Source: Plasmodium coatneyi (taxonomy: Eukaryota > Apicomplexa > Aconoidasida > Haemosporida > Plasmodiidae). From it: DNA of 64,000 nucleotides. Of this stretch, positions 52,461 to 63,800 are shown in pieces; within the stretch, counting starts at the first letter, position 1; each line of letters begins with the position of its first letter. A program made the position numbers and the translations under genes. The stretch is from assembly GCF_001680005.1 (NCBI RefSeq), contig NC_033566.1:1612001-1676000 (forward strand). The letters are read 5' to 3'. The notes under the pieces were generated by a model, which had not been told where the DNA came from, did no database searches, and saw only the letters and a list, made by a program, of their open reading frames with translations.

Positions 52461-52721
52461 GCAAATGGTAAGCACGCGGTGCTCTGCATGTGAAGGAGCT
52501 CTCCGCTTTGGATTCTCCCCTTGTGGATAATTTCGCTCGAGTGGAGGAGTTGTTATGTTGTCGAACGGGTGGGAGTTCGAGCCCGCTTTTTTTGGTCACC
52601 CGTTTGTTGCCTCTATCGAATGTCCTCCCCCGGTAGGTGATACGTGGCAGCCCTCTTCAGCGCATATGCCGCAGGGCGCATAGCGCATTTTCAATACCGC
52701 TGGTTTGTACCGCCTGGCAAA

Positions 52722-54653
52722 ATGTCGCTGAAGCGGAACTGCCGGGAGCGGCTCTTCAGCGTGATCGAGAAGATCACGCAAGTGAGCAAGTATGTGATCA
52801 TGGTGGTGGACCCGAGTGCACAGCAAGTGCTCTCCATGATTTGTAAGAGTGAGGAGCTGCTGGAAAGGGGTGTGTCCCTGGTGGAACAGATTGACGCGAA
52901 GCGAAACAGACTGCAGGATTTCGACTGCATGTACTTCCTCAGTTCCACAGTTGATGTGGTGGAGAGCGTGTTGGAAGACTTCAAAGATGAACAAAACGCA
53001 ATGTATAAAAATGTACATATTTTATTTACCTCAAATGTGGGAAAAAAAAACAGAGAAATTTTAGACCTCCTGGCGACAAGCGATCTTCTCCTGAAAAGGA
53101 TGAAAACTTGTGCGTGCTTCAACATCCCCTTCTTTGCATTCGAAAGTCGAGTTTTTTACTTCAACCATGAGTTGAATTTGTATGATTTTTATCCTGTGAA
53201 GGATTCCAGCATTTTAGCAGACCTTGCGTTGGAATTACTTTCCGTTTGCGCCTGCTTGAAGAGTAATCCTCTTGTGCGTTATTTGAACTCCCCTCTGTGT
53301 AGGAAGTTTGCAGAAATTTTTTACAACAGTGTCAGTGATTCCAACATTTTACAAAAATCGGATGGGAAGGATGAAGAAGACGTGTTGTTGATTTTGGACC
53401 GATCGGTTGACTCCTCCATTTTGTTTGCCCACGATTATTCATATCAAAGTCTCTGCTACGATGTATTACGGATTAGGACACACCAGGGGAAGCAAGCCAA
53501 ACCGGCGGTACAGCACAGTGTGGGGAGTACTAACCAGGGGGATGACGCACCACACACAGTTCGTTTCGAAATTACGAACAACGATCAACGGAAGGAGGTA
53601 AAGAAAGCCACCCTCTCGGAGGAAGACAATCTTTGGGTCAAGTATAGACATACGCACATCCAAGACGTGAATGAAATGGTCAAAAATGACATTGCCTCCT
53701 TTACAGAAAAAAATGCAGTTGCGAAAATTAAGAAGAAAAATGTATTAAATCCGAATGAAGCTTTAGACGCTTTGCGATCCCTTCCGCAGTACGAAACGAT
53801 GATTGAGCAGTACTGGCTGCATGTATACTTATGTGATAACTGCTTCCAAATTTTACAAAAAAAAAATGTCGTAGAGGTTGGAATGGTGGAACAGGACCTT
53901 TGCTGCAACGTGGATAATTACGGGAAGGAATTGACCCACACGAAGAATTCAAAAAATGTAGTATCCATCCTGAGCAGTGATGACTACCAGCAGGAGGAGA
54001 AGGCCAGACTGCTTCTCCTCTACTTTATTAACTATGAAAACGTAAGCGAGTTAGACAAAGCAAGACTGATCGAAGAATCCCAAGTTGGTCTCCTCATGGA
54101 AAACTTTATTCACCACTTCCTAAGTTTGAAAATACACTGTGATCAATATGGTCACCTGGAGAAGTACGCACCAGAGGAAAGTTCCTCCACGGGGAGTAAA
54201 GTTTCCCACATTCTGGAAAGGAATAGAAAAAAAATTAAGCATTACAAAGATGTTGCAAAAAATGCAAAGTATGAACTCAGTCGATATGAACCAAATGTTA
54301 GAGACATCATTGTGGAGTTACATGAGGATACATTGCACAGGGGACAGTTCCCATTCGTGGACGGTAACCGGGGGTCCTCCCAACAGGTGAAAGATCAGAA
54401 CACCTCTGAAGGGAAGAAGACAAATGTCACCAGGGGAACTGTCTGGGGGTTCAAGTCAATCGAAAGGAAAGATACCCAAACGGGGAGTAGAAAAAAAATT
54501 ATCATTTTCATCCTTGGGGGGATTACCTTCCCCGAAATTAGGCAGGCATACGAACTGTCCGAGCAGCTCGACGTGGACGTTTATTTGGGCGGCACGTCCC
54601 TGCTCACAAGTGAGGTGCTCTTCCAGCAGTTTAGGAGGTTCCCGGGTGGGTAG
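52722..54653 (+). CDS. Sec1/Munc18-family SNARE regulator
   Basis: A 643-residue cytosolic protein that binds syntaxin-type SNAREs and promotes vesicle fusion. The ATG at 52722 (MSLKRNCRERLFSVIEKI) fits the family N-terminus; the longer frame starts at a GTG. Family features are an N-terminal Rossmann-like domain 1 (KYVIMVVDPSAQQVLSMI, ELLERGVSLVEQI, DCMYFLSSTVDVVESVLEDF, VHILFTSNV), DVLLILDRSVDSSILFAHDY starting domain 2, a helical central domain, and the C-terminal strand IIIFILGGITFPEIRQAYEL followed by VYLGGTSLLTSEVLFQQF. The pattern is closer to Sec1/Munc18 than to Sly1 or Vps33, though Vps45 cannot be excluded. The central domain has a Lys/Asn-rich insert (about 305-345) typical of Plasmodium. 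It converges on the PH-like gene. Confidence 0.9.
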   Translation: MSLKRNCRERLFSVIEKITQVSKYVIMVVDPSAQQVLSMICKSEELLERGVSLVEQIDAKRNRLQDFDCMYFLSSTVDVVESVLEDFKDEQNAMYKNVHILFTSNVGKKNREILDLLATSDLLLKRMKTCACFNIPFFAFESRVFYFNHELNLYDFYPVKDSSILADLALELLSVCACLKSNPLVRYLNSPLCRKFAEIFYNSVSDSNILQKSDGKDEEDVLLILDRSVDSSILFAHDYSYQSLCYDVLRIRTHQGKQAKPAVQHSVGSTNQGDDAPHTVRFEITNNDQRKEVKKATLSEEDNLWVKYRHTHIQDVNEMVKNDIASFTEKNAVAKIKKKNVLNPNEALDALRSLPQYETMIEQYWLHVYLCDNCFQILQKKNVVEVGMVEQDLCCNVDNYGKELTHTKNSKNVVSILSSDDYQQEEKARLLLLYFINYENVSELDKARLIEESQVGLLMENFIHHFLSLKIHCDQYGHLEKYAPEESSSTGSKVSHILERNRKKIKHYKDVAKNAKYELSRYEPNVRDIIVELHEDTLHRGQFPFVDGNRGSSQQVKDQNTSEGKKTNVTRGTVWGFKSIERKDTQTGSRKKIIIFILGGITFPEIRQAYELSEQLDVDVYLGGTSLLTSEVLFQQFRRFPGG

Positions 54654-55168
54654 TACGATAGGGAGGGAAAAGCTCCCTAGCCAAATGGCTAATGTGCTGT
54701 CCCAAGTGGGTGCCTCCCCCTTAATCCGCTTTTTTTTTTTTTTTTTTAGCTAGCTAAAACTGATTTGGGGGGACTCTCTCCTATGTGTGCGGAGCGCCCA
54801 TTATCGCCACGCTATGAACGCATTTCCTGTTGTCACCTGGTAGGCATGTACTGACCTTGCGTAACTGCCGACTTGGGGGTAATTTTAATTTGGGCCACGA
54901 AGGCCGATTGAGTTGACTGGGCAGACCTCACCAGGATAGCTCGGCCGAGTTAAGTGCGGCTGCCATTCCCCCCCCTCGGTAACAAATAAAAAGGTGGACG
55001 AGCTGGGGTCCACTTAAAGCGAACCGGAGGGGGGGAAAAAAAGGGGGACACGCTAATAGCACGATGAGCATTTCACGAAAAAAGAAGAAGAAAAAAAAAA
55101 TGGGTGAGGATAAAGATGAAACGGTGACGAATTTAATTACTGCAACGGTGTTGCATGACCGGACGATG
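54654..55168. other. Convergent intergenic region (Sec1 / PH-like)
   Basis: It contains CTAGCCAAATGGCTAATG, then a T17 tract running into AGCTAGCTAAAA (about 54731-54758). This is the GCTAGCT-plus-poly-T arrangement seen elsewhere in the window. An A9 run lies near 55091. No coding sequence was recognised. Confidence 0.55.
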
Positions 55169-58100
55169 TTACCTACGCTGAGGTGCACCCCCGTCCTGGA
55201 TGTTCCTCTCCTTCTTAAACGCCTCGATCCACTGGCTGAATTTTTTGTTGACGTAGTGCGTCTTCTCACTCTGCCCTCGTTTGTCGGAAAGGTTTGTTTG
55301 CTTCTGTTTGGCTTCCTCCAACACGGAGTCGAGGCAGTCGTTCCACTCCTTCAGCAGGCCATAGTGAAGTTTCACTTTGACACGTGGGGGAATACCCCCT
55401 TGGGGTGGTTCATTAGCAGCTCCCCTGGTAATTTTAGCACCTCCAATGTCCGGCAAGCACTCAACGGGGACCAGATAAAACGGATCGGAGTGAATGTCGA
55501 AAAGGAGGAGAGAGCTTCTAACCCGCTGAGCTTGCATATGCTCACCATGGAGGAGTAAATCCTGATCCGTGTGAATGAGAATGCTTGCCTTTTTACTTCT
55601 TGACAACTCAATAACGAAGGGGTAATAATTTTTTCTGACCATAATGGCTAGCTCCAGGTTGGACAATTTGCTCATGTCAAAACGGTGGTCTTTAAAAAAG
55701 GCCATGAAATAATTGCTGTAGGAGTCAGGTGAGTTTAGCACATTGTGTAGCACCCCTCTGTCGTAAACTCTGCAGTAGTGGCTATATAAAATGTCGTTCT
55801 TGAAAAGGACGTTGTTCTTTAAATGGAAGAGGACACAGTAGTAGTTGTCCCATTGTCCATTCCGGACGTACAGGTAGAAGTATCCCTTCTTCACGATCTT
55901 TATGTCATAGATATCGCTTTCGTGGATTCTTCTGTTTGCGCTGCCTTTCATGTGTTGCATAACTTTGTTGACGTCCAATGGGGTTAGTTGGTTCTTCCGT
56001 GGGGGGCAGCTCACATGCAGGTGGGAAGCCATGCTAGGAATGGACTCACCAACAGGGTTAGCAACTGTCTTAGCGTATTTCTCCCCAGCTGTACTGTTAA
56101 CCTCCTTCCCAATTGCCCCCATGGCGGTGAAAAATATACCGTTTATCCTGTCAAGGAGCTTCATTTTCAGGCTACCCGTCATGTGTGCTTCTTCGGAGAA
56201 GAGGGTTTGTATGGACTCCAGGTTCGTCTCGTCGAAACCGCCGACCATTCTACATCTTCCCATCTGTTCCTGTCGTGCATCATTCCTTTTTGTGTCTGCG
56301 TTATTATGCGCAATTGCTAACGACCCGCTGCATGCATAACCCGTTGACATGTCCACCTCGATCGGGTAGATCAGTCTCCTAATTCTATTCAGCTGATTCG
56401 ATAAGTTATGAAAAAAGTTTACGTACTTATTGTAGGCGTTCAAAGTGAGGACTTCATTTTCTTCCTCTAATGGGGTTGTACGAACTGCTGTAGATGCACC
56501 GAAAGAGGCACTATGGGTAGATCCTCCTGTTCCGTCCACTTGGCTAGCTATATCTCCATCCTGAACACATATGATGTCATACAAAAAAATATACTCGGAC
56601 CCATCTAGCTCGACAGTCTCTTTGTAGGTCTTGTCTAGAACCTGATTCAAGTAGGTAAATGTATTTCCTCCTTTCGTGTGGTAGTTCCTTTTGATCCCCT
56701 GGATGAACACTCTTTTGTTGTTACTAGGGTGATCATAACTTGGGTCCTCTTCTCTTTCCAATTGGTTGTTCGCTTTGCAGGAATTGCTATGTTTGTCGTT
56801 ATGGTCGCTCCGGTTTGGATCTGTCTTCGTTTCTGCATCTTGCTTATGGTCACTTTCGCAACTTCGCTCAGTCTGCGTCACATTTACCTGATGACTGTAC
56901 AATTGGCAACTCTTCAAAGGGAGGATATTTTTCTGAGGCATCCACTCCACCTTCTTCGCCCCGTTGGTTCCATTTCCAATGCAGGCAGCGCTGGCGGGAA
57001 GGTGTTCATCACAGAGGGTCATAAATTTTGTAACCTTACACAGGTTCACTGTATTGGAGGTGCTCAACTTCCTGCTCCATTCTCCAGCACTGCTTGTGTT
57101 GTTGCTTGTATGCATTACGTAGTTGGAGCTGATTCTTCCGAGTGCACAACTTAGCGCCGTCTGTTTTGTGTGTGCGGATTCATCAGGGGTGGGGGTGCTC
57201 CCCCGTTCCCTCGGTCGGGCCACTACATCTGCACGCTTAGTTGTATCGGCTAATTTTGTCACGTCTGCGCGGTTCGTTGTGTTGGCTATGTTTGTGACGT
57301 CATTTGGGCCTGTTTCGCTCGTCACATGTGTTTCCTTCGCTGCGCCCAGGCTCGCCCCCCCGCTGGAATAGGAACAAATCGTCTCCACGCTCGAAACGCT
57401 CATTTCCCCCCTGATCGTGTTGTCTTCCAGCGAACCAACTCCGCGTCCGTTATATCCATCTGCGAATGGGAGGAAAAAGGAAAAAATGACGGGGTGGATA
57501 TGTAGTCACATTAACATGGTAACAAATAAGTAATCGCACCAGCGTCGGCACTCTCTGGATCATTAGACCATAGTACGCATGGCTACATTTTTATAATTGC
57601 AACGAAAGGAACGACTGCACCGATGGATGAGTTGGCACGACGCGGCAAATCAGGTGATGCTTCAGACGTGTGCATCCCCTACTGTTCCAGTTTGAGTGTA
57701 TGCCAACTGGGTTAAACGTTAACAACGCAAAGGTGTGCACATTCGAAGGGGGACACTACACCAGTTGCGCAATTATTCAGACACAAACTGTTCATCGTAT
57801 TTTGTTTTATTCGTGTCTGTTCTAGTATCTTCGCGTTGCGTGGGGGGGAAGAAAAAAAAAAAAAATTGTCCCATTTTGCACTTTTATCACCTGAACGGGA
57901 ATTTTTTTTTTTTTTTTTTCATTTATTTTGGCTAGTTCGTTTTTACCTGCACAGTGCAGGTGAAATTTGAATAATTTGTCACTTGTCCTCCGTTAATCCG
58001 TTGTTAATCTGATCATTCATCGTACTGTTTATCGCACCATTTAGCGCATTCTCCGGTTGTTGTTTCCCCCGCAATGTGTACGCATTACGCAAATGGTACG

Positions 58101-58506
58101 GATGGCATGCCATTTCTCCAAAAGGCGCGTGCCGAATGGGCGGACGTGCAGGGGGTCCATGTAGCATGCGTTTATATATGACGACAGGTGCGGTTGGACA
58201 GGTGCGCCGTCATGTTCGTTGCTTGTATGATTTGTCGTATTTGTACACCCTCTCATTGCATTGTGTGTGCTCCCCACTTGCCCTTAACTTTTTTTTTTTT
58301 TCCTTACCTTTTGCGGGGCCCTCATACTTCGGAGTGACGGCCTCGAGCTCCTCCGTCTGCGTGTGCTTCTCCCGCTGCTCCAAGTGCATTTTGTCAATGT
58401 TAAAGAAAAAAAACAGCGGGGCGAAAATTAAAGAGGAAATTAAAAAGAACAAAAAGGGCCCGAAAAAGTCCTGCACAAATGCTTCCACAATGTGTTTAGA
58501 AATCAT
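55169..58506 (-). CDS. Membrane-anchored PH-like domain protein
   Basis: Exon 1 is 58308-58506 (ATG at 58506) and exon 2 is 55169-57459. The donor AAAAG|GTAAGG and acceptor CCCATTCGCAG join in phase through a split GAT codon, giving 829 residues. Exon 1 encodes a single hydrophobic segment (about residues 15-36, FFGPFLFFLISSLIFAPLFF) near the N-terminus, followed by a charged stretch. This suggests a signal anchor. Exon 2 starts with Thr/Asn-rich low complexity. Near residues 585-775 it has a PH-like fold: VKKGYFYLYVRNGQWDNYYCVLF, strands such as LELAIMVRKNYYPFVIEL, and a closing helix LLKEWNDCLDSVLEEAKQ, with an insert between strands. PH domains bind phosphoinositides or proteins; the ligand here is unknown. 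I cannot name an orthologue. Without exon 1 the anchor would be missed. Confidence 0.78.
57888..57963. repeat. CACCTGAACGGGA motif and 17-nt perfect palindrome
   Basis: CACCTGAACGGGAATTTTT begins near 57888, followed by a T tract, GGCTAGTTCG, and ACCTGCACAGTGCAGGT at 57945-57961. The latter has 8-bp arms around one A. It lies in the intron of the PH-like gene (57460-58307) and matches the dispersed element. Confidence 0.6.
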
Positions 58507-60803
58507 TTATGCACGAAGGGGATGAAGGGTTGCACGATCTCTTTAGGTGAGGTCACCCCCAAGGTGACCTGTGCAATGAAGGGTGGGCAAGGGCAGTTAA
58601 TTATGCGCAGGAACAGTCAAGTGTATTTTCACGTGAAGGAGTGTAGACAAAAGGGAAACTGCGCGTTCGCAACTAACCGGTGGGTACTCCGCCGGGGGAG
58701 GGCTACCTTCTACAAAAAACATTTGCGCGCAAGCTCGTGTAGGTGCGTGTGTGCAGAAAAGTCCATTGCGAGGCAACGCAAGGACAAAGCTGTCACATGT
58801 GCCGTTGGTGGAGCCGCGGCAAAAAAAAGAAAAAAGAAAGAAAAAGAAAGAAATGAAAAGAAAAAGAAAAGAAAAAAAAAAATGTAATTAAAAAAAAAAA
58901 AAAAAAAAAAAAAACACTCGTGACAGATCAAAAATCGGTGATTTGTTCTTCCGCCGCGGGGTGTAGGTTGCTTTGGGGAATTATTTGTTCCCTTTTTGTT
59001 CTTTTTTCGTTTGCTTCGTTCCGTCGTTCCTTTGTTCCTTTTGCTTGCTTAATTGGTTAATTGATTAATTGCTTAAATGGTTCCTTGTTTCCTTTTTTTT
59101 TTTTTTTTTTCACACCCCGCTATGCCTATCCCTATGATGCGCCTTCGTGTAAATCTACGTTGATGGTGTAATTTCTGTCGACGATTTTTTTTTAAGCGCT
59201 CCAAGGCAGTTCGCCAAGGGATGAATGGAACACGACATCTCTTTTCGCTGCCAACCGTTTGTGAAAATAGGAAAATTTTTGCACAGTGGTTTTATCCGCG
59301 AACGGGTGCTATACTTTTGTGTTGTTCCATGTGGGCAGAATTGAAAGGGAAAAAAAAAAACAGTTTGTAAAAAAAAAAAAAAATACACCGTTTGGGCTGA
59401 TTTTCCACAAAGAGGGAGTGGCCCTTTTCTTCACACCGCGAGCAGCCAAGTGACTCCCCTTTTATACAAACTGTTCTTTTAATTCGCGAAAAATTTAATC
59501 TTCGAAAAGGTGTTTCAATTACACCACAGGGGGTGGAAAATGAAACAACCAGGGGAGAGAACAAACAAACAAATAAAGCGGTCCACCCACCACCACAGTT
59601 GAACTGCCCTGTTGTCAGTTTACCATTTTTCCCTGAGAAGGGAAGAGGCGGGGAGGGGAGACAAGTAGAAACGACAAGCAGGAGCTAAGGGTAGGGTAAT
59701 TTCCCGCGATGTTTTGTTCTACTTTTCTTTGTGTTCAATTTTGCTCCCATCTCAGGGCATGTTCCCCTTTCTCTGTAGTGTGTTTATACGTTCTCCCTCC
59801 ACATGGGTGTGGCCCTTTCACCTACGCCACTTCATGCCGGCGGGGAAAGCCCTTCCATTTTCGTTTCACATGAGGTGTCCTCCAAGGAACTACCCCACCA
59901 CAGAGGAGTTAAAAAAAAAAAAAAAAAAAAAAAAGGCGAACAGGGTAAACATGCTGAAAGGTGTGATCAACAGGTGCAGGGATAGTCGAAGTGGTCACGG
60001 TGGGAATATTTTCCTTGCCGTGTAGGGGGGCGCACCGAGTAGTCTTTACCGCTTCCGCTTTTTGTGGCACCAAGGCGGAGTTGCATGCGCAGTGCAACGG
60101 CCTGGAAAAAAAAAAAAAAAAAAAAAAAAATATCACCCTCAAAATGATAATATTAATCGCAATCCCGATCGGGGCAGTAAGGCTCCTCAGCAAGTTTCCC
60201 CAATAAGGTGCCCGCGTGAGGCTTCCCAACCTCAGGGTATGCACCTGATGAAAACACCTTCACCCAGGGATGATTCCCCAGAAGAGGCTAAAATAGGCTT
60301 CCCCCTGGTGATGGCAGGAAGGGGATGAGCGCTCCAAAACCAATCAATAAGTTTTCCATTAAAATAAACAGGGCGATTTAAAAAAAAAAAAAAGAAGGGA
60401 ATCTTTGTAGATGCTGCAGTGACCCTTTTTGTTTGAGTAACCCCCATTTGGAAAGAGCCCCCCTTTTTTTTTTTTTTAAAAATATTTGTTCCTTTTTTGG
60501 TCAACATCTTTGAGGAAGCATTTGCCTATTATTATAGTTGCATCGCTGCTGGTGTGATGCACCCCAGGAGGGGGGGGTGTAACTGCCACGCTTGATTAGC
60601 GGTCCATTCGTACTCCCTTCATTTGGCAATAAAACTTAGTGTCCTCCCCATTGGGGACGTGTATGCCCTGAAAGGTGCACCTTTACCCGAACTGTGGTTC
60701 AGCCACTCCAGGAGGGGGTTCTCCCCACCGATGTAGACAAAAGGGATATACTCCTCACCAAGCAGACCGGTATTACCTACAGATTGTTACTTCCCCCTGC
60801 AGG
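58507..60803. other. Divergent intergenic region (PH-like / AP-3 beta)
   Basis: About 2.3 kb with an A/G-only purine block at about 58818-58882, an A24 run at about 58890, a T20 tract at about 59092-59110, A22-type runs at about 59912-59933 and 60106-60130, and T13 near 60464. TTAATTG repeats lie at about 59048-59080. A pyrimidine tract ending CCCCCTGCAG immediately precedes the AP-3 beta ATG and could be a 5'-UTR splice acceptor. No gene was recognised. Confidence 0.55.
58818..58882. repeat. Purine-only AAAGAAA low-complexity block
   Basis: Repeated GAAAAAGAAAG-type units form an almost pure A/G strand. Confidence 0.75.
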
Positions 60804-63800
60804 ATGGACTCGATTAACTTCAACATTAAAGTGCCGCTGCTGGAGAAGGCGGCAACAAACGTGAAGGACATAATTTCTCACATTAGGCTGAACGACGGAG
60901 TGTACTTCGACCGCAGCAAATACAACAAGGAAGAAATTTTGAACGACCTAAGAAGTAACAACGTGCAGAAGAAGGTAGAGGGGGTGAAGCGTCTACTCAT
61001 CGCCCATGCGATGAAGGAAGACGTCTCTGAATTCTACGTGGAGGTTTCCAATAATTTGTCAAATAATAATCGTACCTTGAAAAAGCTCATCTATAATTAC
61101 TTGTCTCTCTATGCCGATAGGAATACTGAGCTGAGCATGCTTACCGTGAACTCTTTTAAGAAGGATATTGTGTGTAAGGATTTCCAAATCCGTGCGTATG
61201 CCTTGAGGGCCATGTGCTCCTGTCGGTCCATCGAGATGATTAGCGTTGTCATGGATTCACTTAAAATAATGGCAAAGGATCGATCTCCCTACGTTAGAAA
61301 AACCGCCGCCGATGTGGTTCCTTCTATTTATAATGTGGATCCGGATCAGTTGGTTTTTTTGCGAAACATTTTGCTAGACCTGATTGGTGACAGGGAAGTC
61401 ACCGTCGTGTCTGCCGCCGTGGCTTCCTTCTACACCATGTGCTTGGGGGTTCTTCCACATTGGGGTGAGACCACTCACGATGAGTTGGCTCCAGATCCGG
61501 GGGGCATAACAAGGGGGAAAAAAGTCGATCAGGAGAAATTCCCCCCGAATCGAAGTACTGATGAAGACATAACTCCCACCAAGGAGGAAACCCCCCTCAG
61601 TGGGGTGCACCGCAAGAATCTTCACAAATGGCTCTCCTTCCTTCACCCGCACTATTACAAGCTCTGCAAGTACCTACTGATCATGCACCCCTTCCACCAG
61701 ACCTACCTAATCGACCTACTCCTTCGATACTGCAGGATGTTTTACCGAGACCCCCTCAAAAATGATAATATAAATTTTAAGCAACTTCTTCGCGTGTTCG
61801 GTTGTTCCGATTGGGGTAACACTGAGGAGGGGAATAAATGGAACAGTCATCTTGGGGAGGATTCAGATTCCCCCACTGTGGAGTTCACTCCGCGTGGGAG
61901 AAGCCCCTCCCCGTATCACGCCCATTACTGCACGGACGACGATTGGAACGACGAACAGGAGCAGAACCAATACGAAGTGGACATAGAGCTGTTCATCGAA
62001 AAGTTGCTTCTCCTGTTGTCCTCCTGTAGTTACAACGTAGTTATACAATCTATCTCATCTTTGTACCACCTGACAAAATTCACCTTCAAGGAAAATATGG
62101 TCCAAGCCATTATATCGTGTATTATGAGAAGTTCCGTCGAAGGGAATGATCACATGTATGCTCTTTTCATAAAAAGCGTGCAGCCTATTATAATCTCCTT
62201 AAGAAGAGACTTCGCTGCTTACCTCTCCTTCTTCTACGTCAGCTCCATAGACAGTACCGTCAAAAAAAAAATAAAAATAGACATGCTTTACCTACTAAGT
62301 AATGAGGAGAACAGGCCAACCATTCTGGAGGAGCTGCTGCATGCTCTCTTTCAACCAGGAAACGATGACCTCATCGTGAAGAAGCTTTTCAGACACATCA
62401 CTGCAGTGGCTGTGGTGGATTCGTCTTGTCTTTCCACAGTCATGCAACACTTCATTGCCCTCCTAAATTCGAATCTGCAATTGTATTCCTATGAGGCCAT
62501 CCTCTCGTTAAGACAGTTACTGAGGCAGAGTGACGCAGAACATATCAGCCAAATTATTTTTTTCTTAACCCGCATTTTTTTTACCATTGAATCGATGGAA
62601 GTTCAGGCGTCCGTGTTGTGGACGTTGGCCAAGTATCAGAACTTCACGGACCATTTGTTGCTTTTCGATTTTGCACGCATGTTGGTGAAACGGTTCGATA
62701 ACATGGAGGGGGCGCTGAAGGTCCAGGTGCTCCATTTCGTGCTCAAGGTGTGGGCCTACCAGTATGCCAGTTGCTTCCTTCACGGGGGTGACACCACGGT
62801 AGGTGATGAACACATCTTGGAAAGATCCGCCGCAACGACGAGCATCTACCAAGAGCAGCACAGCAATGTTGCAGACGGAACGAACAACCAGGTGGTGCAC
62901 CACTTGGAGGAGTTTGCCAAGTATGAGCGTCTATGCAGGTTGGCCCTTCTCCAGGGGTCACGTCCTCAGGAACGTTTTGACATCCAGGAGATGAGTAAAT
63001 TCTACACCAACGTCATGCTGAGGATAAAGGAATTAGCAAACAAAGGTGATCTGAATTGGACCTTTTGGCAGAGGGACCTCTACAAAGAACCAGTCAGTGA
63101 ATACACCCTGCCTCTGTGTTACTTGAAGCACGTTCTGCTCACCACCGGCAATGGAGATCCTTCTAATGTGCTGCGTCTCAGTAAGGAGGAAATGCAGCAT
63201 GTGAGCAACTCTCCCTTTGGGACGCCTCAGGGGGAAGAGGACGATGGTGAAGGAGACTACCACTTCGACTTGCATCACAACTGCCCCGATGGGGAGGCCC
63301 CAATTGACCTGAAGGATCCAGTTGTCCTGCAGCTGAATACCATCTCCAGCATCCTCAATAGAAGACTCCCCTCCTACGTGGATTTACCCGACTTTGCGGA
63401 AGAAGATTTACCCAAAAGTGCACACATAACAAAGGGGGGAAAAACAAACCCCCCCGTGACAAGCATCTCTTCGAGGGATGTACAGATCAGCTACAGTCCC
63501 CACTTGAGCAGTGATCAAATTTTTTCCAACGTGGACGATTTTTACAGGGAGGAGGAGGTCAATCTGATCAACGGGAAGATGGGCTGCACACAAAACACGC
63601 TGCGGAATGCACACAAACCGATGCTGCAACGAACGAACGGACTGCTAACCAACAGGGGGACCAAAATTCAGGGCGAGGACGACGAGTCGGATGATGAGCA
63701 GAATGACGTCCCCCCCGAAGTACGTCATAATAGTGCGGATACATACCCAGGGGAGTGCATCTCCGCCACCAATTTTTCCAAAATAGACGAACAGCAAATA

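Larger units (their letters stand above)
47283..52721. other. 5.4-kb divergent intergenic region (ApiAP2 / Sec1), rich in A/T tracts
   Basis: The largest gene-poor stretch here. It contains at least a dozen A runs of 15 or more, for example near 47638-47658, 48592-48613, 48708-48720, 48779-48799, 49041-49060, 49650-49678 and 50335-50357. It also holds a block of TGGAAAATTTAAA-like repeats, a CCTGAACGGGTCAG motif at 51498-51511 flanked by GCTAGC and ACTAGCTA, and a possible small spliced ORF at 51649-52107. It should include the ApiAP2 promoter and leader on the left and the Sec1 promoter on the right. No RNA gene was recognised. Confidence 0.55.

Noticed and set aside
52062..52530. Overlapping open frames on both strands upstream of Sec1
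   Set aside because: Both strands are open to a similar extent through a GC-richer patch; neither encodes recognisable protein.
52556..52586. tRNA T-loop-like GAGTTCGAGC followed by a T7 run
   Set aside because: The stem around it does not pair as a canonical 5-bp T-arm with a 7-nt loop, and I found no D-arm, anticodon arm or acceptor stem upstream.
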